Positions 1 through 11,700 of a stretch of 64,000 nt of DNA are shown here, one piece after another. The notes below the pieces were generated by a model. The model saw only the letters and a program-made list of their open reading frames with translations. It did no database searches and was not told where the DNA came from. The position numbers and the translations under genes are program-made. The stretch is from the NCBI GenBank assembly GCA_009363875.1, contig CM018680.1, positions 65,755,279 through 65,819,278 of the forward strand, in the 5' to 3' direction. Positions within the stretch are counted from its first letter, which is position 1. Each line of letters begins with the position of its first letter. The DNA comes from Mikania micrantha. Its lineage: Eukaryota; Streptophyta; Magnoliopsida; Asterales; Asteraceae.

Positions 1-610
1 GGTGGGCTTTATTGAGAGATATGCATGTTAAGTACAAGTATGAGCACCAAGTTAGTATTGTTATTGCATCCATGGCGGTTCATGACTTTATTAGAAAGGC
101 CAATCGGTTTGATAAAGCTTTTAACAAGGCGGAAGATGAATCATACAGCCCCACAGAAGTTGAAAGTAGTAATGATGCTCATGAAGAAAGCCCAAGTACA
201 CATCGTACAAATATTAATGATTTGTATATGGCAGCGGTACGAGATATGATTGCTCAAGAAATGATGGAATCGCAAGTGTAGTATGAAAAAAAATTGGATC
301 TTTGGAATTTTTTGGTATTTTTAATGAAGTTTAATTTTTTTAATGTATTTTAAAATATATTATTTTGATATTTTTAATGAATTTTAAGTTTCAATTATTG
401 TTTACAAAAAAATATTATATAATCATATATGTTTGTTGGTAAGAATGTCCTTTTTTTGTCAAAACAGATATCCAAACAACTTATTGACTTCTCATGCACA
501 AAAGCTAATCCAAACGCTATTTTTAAAACTTCATTTCAAAAATTTATAAGTTAATAATCACTTTTGACAAAAAGTCTTTTTAAACTTAATAAGCAGTCAC
601 AAACATGCCC
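1..610 (+). mobile_element. PIF/Harbinger DNA transposon, 3' part
   Basis: This is the right-hand part of a PIF/Harbinger element whose left side lies outside the window. It holds the C-terminus of a Harbinger-type nuclease, then about 330 bases of AT-rich 3' sequence. It ends with AAACATGCCC at 601-610, whose reverse complement GGGCATGTTTG is a typical plant Harbinger terminal repeat. The next three bases, 611-613, are TAA, the expected 3-bp target duplication. The left copy cannot be checked. Confidence 0.75.
3..281 (+). CDS. Harbinger (HARBI1-like, DDE_Tnp_4) nuclease, C-terminal fragment
   Basis: The open frame enters from the left edge and stops at 279-281, leaving about 92 residues of a larger protein. 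The segment around QVSIVIASMAVHDFIRKA matches the family motif QVxIVIAxMALHNFIR found just after the catalytic domain of plant Harbinger nucleases. A variable acidic tail (AEDES, SSNDAHEES) follows, then a short conserved end. The catalytic DDE residues would lie upstream, outside the window. In the family this protein cuts and joins transposon DNA together with a MYB-like partner protein. The visible part has no stop or frameshift, so the gene could be intact, but this cannot be judged from its tail. The Harbinger right terminus 330 bases downstream supports the assignment. Confidence 0.8.
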   Translation, partial: WALLRDMHVKYKYEHQVSIVIASMAVHDFIRKANRFDKAFNKAEDESYSPTEVESSNDAHEESPSTHRTNINDLYMAAVRDMIAQEMMESQV

Positions 611-613
611 TAA

Positions 614-1160
614 GTTCAAATTTCTTAAATGTTGGCAATAACATAGGACGTCTTTCAAACTACTCTTTAAGGCTTATCCGACATCCAATATGATAATTAG
701 AGAGAGTGTGTCATTATGCGTTGCCATATGTTGTATTCATGACGCACTAGGATCTGAGGTATGGTTAGGGATCCAGTATTGTGAGGGTCAAATGATGTTA
801 TGATTGATTCAAAAGAAGCACACAATCACAAATTTAAACTATGAAATATAAAATGAAAGGAAAAAAATAGTATAAGAAAAATGATTAAATGATACAAAAA
901 TCAAATGTCAATTCGAGCTTTTTTTCTTTTTTTCTCAATTGATTGTTAAATCGAAATTTTGAAAACCAAATATCTGATACGAGTTATTTAGGTCAAAAAT
1001 AATTGAATGTGACCTACACAAGTAAACCATAAACGAACTCATAATTTCATTAATTGATAAGCTTTGATTACAACTATATGACCTTAATATCGCCTCTCGA
1101 CTCAACTATGGTTTATTAATACAATGAAATTGATTCTATTCTGCTCTGTAGTGTTACAGT
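614..1160. other. Intergenic, no gene seen
   Basis: AT-rich sequence between the Harbinger terminus and the GCTCGAG-rich element. I see no protein homology, no RNA gene and no clear repeat boundary. Any open frames here are short and without recognisable content. Confidence 0.5.
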
Positions 1161-1573
1161 AGAGGTGTAAACGAGCCGAGTCCAGTCCGAGCTCATTAAA
1201 GCTGGAGCTCGACTCGTTTCAACAAAATAGGACCCGAGCTTGCCTCGATAGAAAATTTTCAGGCTTGAGCTTGGCACGTTAGAAATTTTCAAGCTCAAGC
1301 TCGACTCGTTAGAAAATTTTCAGGCTCAGCTCGGCTCATTTATCTTTTAGTTATTCAATTTAATATATATATTGTTATTTTATACTTAATTTAACATAAA
1401 TAGATGATTTAAATATATTTATCATAATTTATATATATAAGTAATTAATTTTATAAGTATACACTTAATAGATTAATAAAAATTATATAATTAAAATGTT
1501 TGTTTATGCTTGCGAACCGACTCGAGCTTTATAACTAAACGAGCCATAATTCTGGGCTTGAGCACGTTAAATA

Positions 1574-1832
1574 TGTTGGACTAATCTTGTAATTATAAAG
1601 AGTTAAAGGGTTTAAATTAAAAGTCTTAGTTTAAATTAGTTTTGGATTAGATTGTTTTGTTTTTTTCAGCATGTTTTTAGGGATAAACTTTGACTTTTTA
1701 AGGTTGTTTTTTATTATAAATAGGGTTAAGTTTTAGGGTTAATTGTACCTCAATTTTATTCAATAAAAGCTTTTGTTTTTCTGAGTTTATCTTCTGCTTT
1801 TATCTTCCGCTTATTAAGAGTATCAGTCTTCA
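1574..1832 (+). repeat. 5' LTR of the gag-only copia
   Basis: Starts TGTTGGACTAATC and ends CAGTCTTCA, with TATAAATAGGG near 1718 as TATA box and an AATAAAAGC polyadenylation-like signal near 1764. It contains the uninterrupted sequence AGTCTTAGTTTAAA, which is the empty site proving that the Harbinger-like element later duplicated TTA in the 3' LTR. Confidence 0.85.
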
Positions 1833-1834
1833 AT

Positions 1835-1846
1835 TGGTATCAAAGC
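1835..1846 (+). other. tRNA primer-binding site (initiator Met)
   Basis: TGGTATCAAAGC, two bases after the 5' LTR. It is one base off the plant initiator-Met complement TGGTATCAGAGC used by most copia elements. Confidence 0.85.
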
Positions 1847-2025
1847 TATCAAGCTCATCCCGTTCGACCATAGAAGACTCGATTCCAAGATTGAAGGCTC
1901 TGTGAAGACGACCTGTTCCAGGACAAAATCAAAGGGTTGTTACAAGTGACGATCGGTGAAGGCTAAGCCCAGGCTACGAATGTCGCATCCCAGGCGACAT
2001 TGAAGGGTTGGTCTCAGAAGAAATT

Positions 2026-4937
2026 TGTCACACCCCCAAATTTTCAACTAACGGAATCATACCGTTTGGGACGTGACAAACCAGGATCTCAGATCATTAG
2101 ACATAGCGAAGACCTCTATATGCTTTTCAAACATAAACTTTGGTCTTAGTTGTAAAATTTCAGAGTTCTAACGTTGCGGAAGCGTTTGTAAAAGTAAACC
2201 AATACCATGTTCACTACAAATGTAAATTACAATATAAATGTTTTAAATAACCAAATTCACAACAACTGAAATGTAATTGATGCATGAGACTCGATCTCCT
2301 AGTCCCTGCCTGCTGAATCTCGTACCTTAGCGTCCTGAGAAAACATGCAAGTTAGTCAACACAAAGGTTGGTGCATACACAGGTTTGTATGAGTAAACAC
2401 AAATGTTTGAATCAATTGTTTGAACAAGCTGTTTGTATATAATGTTTGCAGATCACATGATCACACATTGCATAGTCATGATAGCTAGTCATTGTACTAT
2501 TTACATAAGTGGTCGACACCGAAGCTGACTGTTGTAATGTTAATAGCCTTTTCCCTATTGTCTAGCATAAACAATAGTAATGTGTGTTTGGTCAGTTAAA
2601 CACTTGCGTAGATCCCATCTACCAAGTGAGGTTTGTCAAACCCAATAGATCTATCTTCAACTACCATGCTTTGCACTACGGCAAACTAAACGGTTCGATA
2701 ATGTTAGGCTTTGTAATGCTATGTTTGCACTTATAGTAAACAGTTAACTCATTCAAGTGATATGTGTCTAAAATGTTTGTTTGCACATGTTTTCTCCCCC
2801 AAAACAGTAAAATGTAAAAAGGGGCCGTGTACGCACCTTTGATATCAAACAGAATGATCACGTGTTTGTAAATTCGCGTAGACAATCTTCTACGAATAAT
2901 CTGTGTAATTTACAGTAACGTTTCGTTATTTGAAATGTTAATTCATGTTTGTGGTCACATACGTGTCAGCACATGTATATTTAGTCGTTTGAAATGTTCA
3001 TACAATAACATGTACGAATTTACACTCGTTTGTTTAAATCGTATAAACGTATACGATTTAACTTAAACACACGTAAATATACGTGATCGTGTTTTCGAGT
3101 AAAAATGTAAATTTTATTATTTCATTTTGTTCGAAATTCCGTTACGGTTCCAACGCAACTCGAACGGATCAAAACGGACTTAAAACGAAGAATTTATGTT
3201 TGAAATACTAAATATTAGGTTTAAATCCAAAAAGAGGTGGAGTACAGGTTCGAACCTGTGACCCCCCACTTCAATCCCACGCAAACTACCACTCTGATCT
3301 GCTAGGATTTCGTAACCTGTTTCCATTTTAAATTGTTTTAAATATACCCCAACCGGTTCCCCTTTGATCATTGTAACCGAATCCATTTAGATCCAATTGA
3401 CCCGAATTAGACTAAAATCAAACTCAAACCATATGGTTAATTCCTTTATGGACCCAGTCGCATTCCCTCATGGTTTTAATTTGATTAATATCCCACCAAA
3501 GCATTTTAATTTGATGTGTTTAGGTTCGAACATGATTATCAAAAACCCATCATTCTAATTTAATAAATTCATTTATGTTTTACTATACTTTCTTAGGGTT
3601 TTCATTAAACTATATATTTCGAAGCTATCTTAAATGTTTAATTTGATTTTTGTGTTCAATCACATCAAAAACCCCAATCCTTTTTGATCGACGAACCCTA
3701 ATATCCAAATTCATACAATTCATTGTTATTTGATGAAATTGACAGGGGAATCTTGTTAATCGGAGCTTTTAGAAACTTAAGGCATCAATCAATTTGATTT
3801 TTGAACTCATTTGGTTAGAAACCCCCAAAACGTTTTTATCTAAGAACCTTAGAAATCGAATTTGACTAATTCGTTATTAAAACATGAAATTAGCATAGGG
3901 TTATCTTTGGTCGGAACCTTCTGAAACTATAGGTGCCATTTAATTTGATTTTTAAACTTGTTTTGATCGAAACCCCCAAACCGTTATCTAGTATGAACCC
4001 TAGAATTAAAACTTCAGTAAATCGATGTTGTTGCAAGAAATTGGCATAGAGGTCTGCTTAGTCGGATGTTTTAGAAGCTTTCCAAATAATTCATTTTGAT
4101 CATACAGTTCGTTTGAGTAAAAATCCCCAAAACATTCTTGTTCAAGAACCCTAATGATCGAACTCAAACAATTTGTTATTGTTTCATAAAATTGACTTGG
4201 TTTTATCCTTAATCGCATCTTTCTGAGACTAAGGGTACTGATTAATTTGATTTTCAATTTCGTTTGCACAGAAACCCCAAAACGACCTTGACACGAACCC
4301 TAATTATTTGAACTTGTATAATTCGAGATTATAGCTTCGAATTAACCTAGGGTTATGTTTAGTCGGTCAATTTAGATTGTGTGGGAGTAAGTTTTTACCT
4401 GGTTAAATCTCAATTCGGTGGGGTTCGACTAATGAGTTGATATTCGGCCACCCTCCAATCGAAATCTTCTTTTCGTAGCTTCATGAATCGAATTGTGGTG
4501 TGAAGCATAGTCTAAAAGTGCCGAAAGAGTTTTAGGAAGCTTCAATTTGGTGAATTTCGATTGAATTAAGTGGGTTTTAACTTGAACGACTTCGGTTACC
4601 ACTTTTGGGTTGTTAATTCGTTTAATTCGATTATTAATGGATCAATAACGTCTGTTAGTTGTTCATAATCATTAATATGATGATTAAAACTGGTTTATTT
4701 CGGTTAATTACAATGTATATACTCAATTTCGAATCTCCCTCAAGGGTATGAACGAATTTTGACTTTTTAAAGTCAAAATCGAGCATTTTGGTGAATTACA
4801 TGTTTAATCATTGTGGTTTAAATGTTTTGAACTAATTCTGTTTAATTCTAATCCTTCCAATTTGATTTTGTTTGATTTCGAATTGTTTCCGTTAAGTTTT
4901 GGTTAACGGGGTTAATCCGGAATGCCGGATTGTCACG
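2026..4937 (-). mobile_element. LTR-like block (probable solo LTR), TGTCACACCCCC type
   Basis: A 2.9-kb block inserted in the leader of the gag-only copia. It starts TGTCACACCCCC and ends TTGTCACG, where the usual final A appears changed to G. Perfect 5-bp duplications AAATT flank it (2021-2025 and 4938-4942), and the leader reads continuously once it is removed. It holds no coding sequence. The palindromic TGTNACA/TGTNACA ends and 5-bp duplication fit a solo LTR of a large retrotransposon. By comparison with relatives at 8732 and 17060, its sense strand is minus. Similar short phrases (AAACCCCC, ACCCTAATT) recur at irregular spacing at 3660-4320. Confidence 0.7.
3225..3320 (-). other. tRNA-like Pol III promoter segment
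   Basis: On the minus strand a box-A-like stretch (AGATCAGAGTGG) is followed about 40 bases later by ACAGGTTCGAACCTGT, a perfect T-arm with consensus box B. A CTCTTTTT Pol III-type terminator follows. It lies inside the LTR-like block. It could be a captured tRNA, a SINE head or a decayed tRNA gene; the cloverleaf is not complete enough to call a tRNA. Confidence 0.4.
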
Positions 4938-5068
4938 AAATTGAAAGTTGACTCCAGGCGACGACGTGGTCTGGGTTGGAACCCTACGTGATTCAGGGGG
5001 AAATGATCGGAGAAAACAGGGGATAACATGTGATAGGTTTGAACCTGAGGTTGACGACTTTGAGAGCT

Positions 5069-5325
5069 TCAATCGGATTTCAATTGGGTTCGATTGGAAG
5101 CTGTGAAGATTCAATCGGATTTCAATTGGGTTCGATTGGGAGCTGTGAAGATCTCGATTGGGATTTTGAGTGATTCAAGACCTGTGTGGGATGAATCAAG
5201 CCTGTGTAGGAAGTATTACAACATGTGTGGGAGAAACAATATCTGTGTGGGAGTAACAACACCTCTGTGGGAGAAGAAAAGACATGTGTGGGCTGAAGCA
5301 GAACCTGTGTGGGCTGAATTGAACA
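5069..5325 (+). repeat. Two sets of short tandem repeats in the copia leader
   Basis: First, a 42-base unit starting TCAATCGGATTTCAATTGGG is present twice (5069 and 5111). Next, a roughly 21-base unit with the core CTGTGTGGGA is repeated seven times from 5181 to 5325 (starts near 5181, 5201, 5222, 5242, 5262, 5283 and 5304). The repeats lie just upstream of gag. Confidence 0.85.
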
Positions 5326-5347
5326 AAGTGTTTGATCAAAAGAAATT

Positions 5348-6262
5348 ATGGCAGAAGGGGCAATTGTACAAGCTAGAAAACAATCAAGTATCTCTCTTTA
5401 ATGTCCAAAGTTGACATCTACAAACTATACGACATGGGCAATTTTGGTTGAATCAATTTTGCAAGCGAATGGATTACATGAAGCTATTGATCCTATAACC
5501 AGAGTAACTCTAGACCAAAAGAAAACGTTTACCGCCCAAGCTTTTATTCTCCAATCCTTACCTGAAGATATCTTGCCACAAGTAGCAAAACATACCGAGG
5601 CTAGAGATGTGTGGGAGTCAATTCGGGTTCGTTTTCTAGGAGCGGATCGGGTACAAAAGGCAAGACTTCAAACACTTAGAACCGAATTGGAAAAGCTTCA
5701 CATGGGAGAAAGTGAGACAATAGATGAGTTTTCGGGTAAGATATTGGCGGTGGTAGAAAAGTTTAAAGAACTTAGTTCATCAATCGAATACGAAGTTGTG
5801 GTGAGAAATTTACTTAGTGCGGTTCCAACAAAATTCATGCCTATTGTGGTTGCTATCGAGCAATTTGCTGATTTGGATGATATGCTCTTTGAGGAAGCTG
5901 TGGGTCGATTGAAAGCTTATGAGGAGAGAGTTAAAGTGACAAACGTTCATGATCAAGAAAAATTATTGCTTGCTAAAACCGATGAACAAGAGAAGAAAGA
6001 AGAGTCTTGTTGTGAAAGTTGTGGACGAGGTTGCTCAAGTCAAAGTAATAATGGAAGAGGTAGAGGTCGTGATAGAGGACGAGGCCGGTTTAGACCTAAT
6101 GAAGACCGAGGTGAACGAGGTGCAAATAGGGACAAGAGCTATATTCGATGTTACAATTGTCAAGAATATGGACACTATGTGTATGAGTGTCCAAAGTAAA
6201 AGCCAAAGGAGGAGGAAGCCAATTTCGTTCAACAAGATAATTTTGGGCCAGCACTTATGTGA
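5348..6262 (+). pseudogene. copia Gag (UBN2 domain + CCHC zinc knuckle), frameshifted
   Basis: Capsid/nucleocapsid protein of the gag-only copia. The likely start is ATG at 5348. A single lost base near 5405 breaks the frame just before TSTNYTTWAILVESILQ, after which a long frame runs to 6199. That frame has the UBN2-type gag domain (VWESIRVRFLG, SAVPTKFMPIVVAIEQ, EEAVGRLKAYEERV), an arginine/glycine-rich linker and the zinc knuckle CYNCQEYGHYVYEC (CX2CX4HX4C). A stop at 6197-6199 falls where relatives read Gln, and the frame then continues about 20 codons to another stop at 6262. Gag would package RNA into virus-like particles in the cytoplasm. The two lesions make this copy defective, and no pol follows. 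Confidence 0.85.
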
Positions 6263-6296
6263 TCAAGGAATGAAGATTACAAGATTAGGGGGTGAT

Positions 6297-6351
6297 TGTT
6301 GGACTAATCTTGTAATTATAAAGAGTGAAAGGGTTTTAATTAGAAGTCTTA
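6297..6351 (+). repeat. 3' LTR of the gag-only copia, first piece
   Basis: Matches the first part of the LTR at 1574 and follows a purine tract (AGATTAGGGGGTGAT). It is cut at TTA (6349-6351), the target duplication of the DNA element that follows. The rest of the LTR is at 14462-14657. Confidence 0.85.
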
Positions 6352-7184
6352 GGGGTTGTTTGGTAGCATCTAAATGGATTTGAATGGGTCTGAATCTGAA
6401 TGGTTCAGATTCAGACCGTTTGTTTGGTGCAAAAAAGCACATTTGTATGGGGTATAATGTCTGAATGAGGGTCTGAATGAGAAAGAAGAGAGGGGAAGAG
6501 GGTTTGAATGATCCACGAAAGGTACCGATCTTCTGATTCAGCCGCAGAACGTCGAGTTGCCGACTCCACTGCCGCTGCCGACCGCGTCGCCATCATCGCT
6601 CGTCCGCCGCTCTCGCCGCCGCTTGTCACTGCAATAGTAGATGGCAATCGAAATGGCTGCGATCGATGGCTTCACTGTCGCTTGATGGTGGCTTCAACGG
6701 TGGAGAAAGTGGCATTGACGACAATCGATCGCTTCAACGGTGGCATTGACGTGGTTGCTTGATGGTGGCTTCAACGGTGGCGATTTTGACCCATTAGTCA
6801 CCACGATTCTCAACCGCCATTTTTGCACCATTTTTGCCATTTTCGCACCTTTGTTTTCAGGTCAGCATTTACTTTATTTTAATAATAATGTGTATTATTA
6901 TTTCATACGTGGCACTAGAATAATTAATATTTAGTGTGACACGTGGCACAACAGACCAAACACACCGATAATTTGAGGAATTATCGCACAACACTCGCAC
7001 GTGTCTTGAATAACGAACGTTGGTGAACGGATCAAACCACATCACACTTTCACTGCACATTAGGTTCCGGAGAACCTAAGTTAATAGAACAATGCTCACA
7101 TGTCGAGGAACGATGTTCGTAGTCGAGAAATTCGCGAAAAACGCTTCAAACTATGAGTTTGGGCTTATTGGGCTTAACTGGGAC

Positions 7185-7394
7185 CCATCGCGGTACGCGA
7201 TGGGCACCCAAATGGGCCTTCGCGGCACGCGAAGACCAGACGGGAGAATTTGAATTCTCCGAATTCCATCGCGGTACGCGACGACCGATCAACTTCCCTC
7301 TTCGCGAGACGCGGCGTGTTTCGGGAACCGAATGATTATTTTAATCATCGCGCTACGCGAAGGTGCTTTTTGCAAGATGTCGCGGTACGCGACA
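7185..7394. repeat. Six TCGCGGTACGCGA near-palindromes
   Basis: Sites at about 7185-7203, 7218-7234, 7267-7282, 7300-7316, 7346-7362 and 7379-7394 each read (A/T)TCGCG-NN-ACGCGA or a one- to two-base variant. The outer bases also pair in several copies (CCAT..ATGG, CTT..AAG, TGT..ACA), so each can form a small hairpin. Confidence 0.8.
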
Positions 7395-8731
7395 ATGCCT
7401 AACACGCAAAACCTTTATTTAACCAACAATTAATCATTTATGTCGACTCTACACTCCATCTCTCGAACTCCAGGCGACCAACCTTCGTCCTCATCACCTG
7501 CAAAACACTTTCTAACCATTGGGAAGCCATTAGCAACACTTAGGGAGCTCTATTGAAGCCTTTAGGGGTTGGAGGTGAGCTAAGGAGCATCGACCACCAC
7601 TTTGCACGAGCTAGAGCTGCTGTGAAGACCATTTCAGACTCTCTTGAAGCCACTCCCTTCTGTTCCAAGGTCATTCAAGCACCTAAGAAGCTCAAGAAGG
7701 TAGTTTTAGCATCCATCTTACACAAATCTTGCACCTACACCCACATGCAATGTGAATCACGCACATGCAACACAATCACCCACTCTTACACGAATTTTTG
7801 TAAATCTAGATCTGCTATTTGATGATTTTACTACTGATTTGAACATTTGATTTGATACATTTATGTTACTTAGTGTTATTTGGGGCTTTTGGCCTAGATG
7901 GTGAATTTTAGCCACATGCATGTGCAATTTATGTAGTTCTGCATGATGATTTATATTAATATGTGGTTATAAGAGATATTGGATATGATTTGCAAGGTCT
8001 AGCTTAGTTATTGATGTCAAGAAATGGTTATTGATGATTATTACTAATTTTAGAAACTTTAATATTATAAAATGGTGATTTTTGATGAAATAGCCATATG
8101 CATGTACTTGGATCTATGATTTGTGTATAAAATGATGATTAGAAACTAATGTGATGGTTATTTGATACATTGGAATTGTTAGAATCATTAAAAGTTATGA
8201 TTTACTCGTTATTTCTAAAAATAGAAACTTTTTGATACAAAGTAGTTGTGAATGATGAGTTTGATAAATGTGGAATGTCTAGCATGCTTATTTGATGTTG
8301 ATATGATGATGTTGAAGGATTGGTGTCATTGAGAGCATGAATAATGTGTATTTTTCATATGTTACTATAAACAGTAACTTTATTTTACAAAGTCTATAAA
8401 TGATAACATGTTTGTTGCATCGGATGTGATTAAATGACTATTTAGGACTAAGATATGGATATTTAGATGATGTGATTGTTAAACTTGGTGAAACATGCGT
8501 ATTTGTGCAACTTTCTAAATATAGAAACTTTTACACGCAAACCATGTTAAACCGGCTAAGTGTGACTATGTGCTATGTGATAACATGCTCATTTAGGATA
8601 ATATGCATATTAGAATAATCGGATCATGATTTAATTGCATAACTTGCCAAATTTGGAAACTTTCCTGAAATAGAACCTTACTATAAATAGTAAGCTTCCT
8701 CACGGGAATGACTTTGGTATCCGTACACATC

Positions 8732-11700
8732 TGTCACACCCCGGGCCGGCGGGAACGGATCGGGTTTTCCCGTCGGGCGGAAGGTTCCCGGGGCGCGATA
8801 TCTTGGAGTGATAATCAAATGATCAGATTGTTTACATAGCACATGAGATGTAAATGAGAAATGCTAATCATGACATGAGATAGAATTACAAAGTTAAATT
8901 ACATTGTACATCATAATTTAACTAAGTAAATCTAATCAAAAGAATCAATGAGTTTATATCTTGAACTGTACAAGATATACAAAAGTGATTCACTGTTTTG
9001 TCATATCAAAAGTATGCAGTCAAAAGTAAACTAGGTCTTCTAAGAGTCCACTAGCTTATCACTTGCACATATGTATCTACACCTGTCCGTCACCTGAGAA
9101 AACATGCATTTAAACAAAGTCAACACTAGGTTGGTGAGTTCATAAGTAAGTAAATTGAAAACCATTAAATTGATCATGCACACATCCACAATGTCATAGT
9201 TGTTGCTTGTAATACTTGTTTCATCTATACCACCCAATGGCCTCTCCTTAGTTATATGTACAAGTAGTGTATCACCTGATCAAGTATGCTTATATATAGG
9301 GAATCCTGAAAGGGTCAAGCCCAGACGCTATCCCACCACATACTCAGTCAAGTTCCACACCACTTGCGATACAACTAAAGATATCCATTTCCCCGCTTAT
9401 TCATCGCACTTGATATGTATTCAGTTATTGTGTTGATGATAGAATAATATATTGTATGGGGTTTAATTATCAAACCGAAGTATTGATAACCCTCGATGTA
9501 TTAAGGAATTTTAGATTAATATAATCTTGTCCTTGTATTATTCTATACTTGAGGTGGGTTAACTGATGATACTCTATTAAGTATTAAGAGTGTGAGTTAA
9601 CCCCTTGCAACTTGTTCTTGAACCATAGTGCATAGAGCCTAAAAGGAATCCATTGAAATCCTCACGTAATCAGATTTCAATGCATCCGATTTATCTCTAC
9701 CACTTTGCATGTCTATTGTCCTCAACGAAATCTATTACTAGTAGTGTAACATGAGAGCAGATCACCTTCTCAACCTACTAGTCAATAGGGTTTTCGCTGG
9801 ATTAATTACTTATCACTGTAGATTAATATCACCATGTGTCGCTTACCAGAACCTGACTTGAGGTCGCCCTGTCACCGGTCATACGTTACCGGCCATTGAA
9901 TTGTTACGATCAACATACTAGCCCTACAAGCTAGAGGTTTGTCAAACCTATGGTACCACTATGCTATCGTCGGTTTAGTCACGTCAAACTAACTGGTCAG
10001 CGAATTTAAGGGTCTTACATGATCACTTGAACAAATTGGCACATGATTGAAGTGATATAATGCAAACAGGTCAAATGTAATTAATTGTAATAGTATTCAC
10101 TTGTACTCTTGTTCTCATTGTAATATGTTCTCCGTGATATTAACAAAGTTAAATAAGAACTAGTCTTATTAAGTTATGTTAAATAATTGAGTGAATGATG
10201 TTGTTATCATGAAATTATGTTATCATGATTATCATTCCATGCTACTTGTTATTCTTGTAATATGTGTTGAATTATAAAGTTAAGTGTTATAAGAACTAGT
10301 CTTATTACACTCACTTAATTCTTGTATCGAACGATGTAATAAAGATATATCATCTTTATATCATTCTGATGTTTGTTCTTGTAATCATGTCATCATGTTC
10401 CTTGTAATCGTTTCAATGTCATTTCTTGTAAGAATAACTAAGTGTTGTAAGAGTTAACTTACTACTAAGTTATTCTATTGAATCGATGAGTTATGATATT
10501 AAAAATATCATCATCATCTTATCTTTCCTGTATTCTTGAATTCAAACAAGCATGCATACAATGATTTATGATAATAAGCAATTTAATATCAAATAATCAA
10601 AGTATTAACAATATGTAAGCAAAACTTTTAAATAAATAAAAATAAAGCATGTTTCTCAGCCCCGATAGTTTAAAATCAGTAAAGATTAAAGAAATGGGGC
10701 ATATGAACTCACCTTGTAGATGTTGGGGTTGACTTAGCTTAAACGAAAGAATGCACGCGCTCTGAGTTGTAATTGAGTTTGTTTTCACGATCCTGTATTG
10801 ATTTAACGTTGTTTGCAACTTGTAAGTATAAGTTCATAGGGCTTTGTATGTGCATGTGTAAGTGTTAGCCCTAAAGTTGGCTTCCACGCGTAAGACTTGG
10901 TCATGATCACCGTTCGGTCCCTTATATTGGTTTTAAGTTAATAACATTATAAGTTATTATTTTGCAACTTTGAACTTGATTTATTCTTGAACTTGTACAC
11001 TTTGATCTTATGAAATGTGTTAAAACCAGGTGGCTTGAAATGAAGTGTGGACCGAACTATGTGACCAAGTCCTATGTTGGCCTCTAGGTGATTTGTTGGG
11101 CCCTAGGCCCAAGACTATGGGTCTTGAATTGTTCTTGGACAACTAGGAGTGCTAAACCATGGTAGGACATGTGAATCAATGATGTGTGCTTGTGGAAATA
11201 CGAAGGCTTGGTCACTTGCTAAGAGGCCTAGTGAATAGGTGGCCTTGTGGCCTCCATTGGGCCACGAAGGGAAACCGTTGGGCCCGAAGTAGGTTATTGA
11301 CCAAGTTAATGACAAAGCGGCTCCCAAAATGAAGACAAGGGCCTCAGATAGGCCTTGAATAACATTTTGTGGGCCATGGGCCGAAATTACTGGGCCCCAC
11401 AGGATTTCTCTCAGGCCCTGAGTATAATGAGTGTTGGGCCAACATGGGCCTGGGTCAATTGGGCCGAAACTGTTGTGGGCCCAATTCAAGGGAAATGTGG
11501 GCCATTTGGGCTTGTGTGAGTTAATTTCCAAGAGTCAACTTCATTCCAAATGAGTTAAATGATTAGATTAACTTATTCTGGGTCATGTTGGACTGAAATG
11601 GGGCTTGGGCCTGTATTAGGCCAAGTATTTGGGTTGGGCCAGCAATGGGCCATGATGTGGAGCTGTTGGGCCATAGGGAAAACAAACTGGGCCCTAAGAG

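Noticed and set aside
3180..3386. Possible complete tRNA gene on the minus strand
   Set aside because: The T-arm is perfect, but acceptor and anticodon stems do not pair convincingly, so it is reported only as tRNA-like.
5094..5414. Open frame of 106 codons over the leader repeats
   Set aside because: It is the in-frame reading of the 21-base tandem repeats. It ends where gag begins, only because of a lost base, and has no homology of its own.
6508..6762. Alanine/arginine-rich frames in the Harbinger-like element
   Set aside because: Low-complexity translation of a GC-rich stretch with GCTTCAACGGTGG repeats. Overlapping frames on both strands are equally open, and no transposase motif is present.
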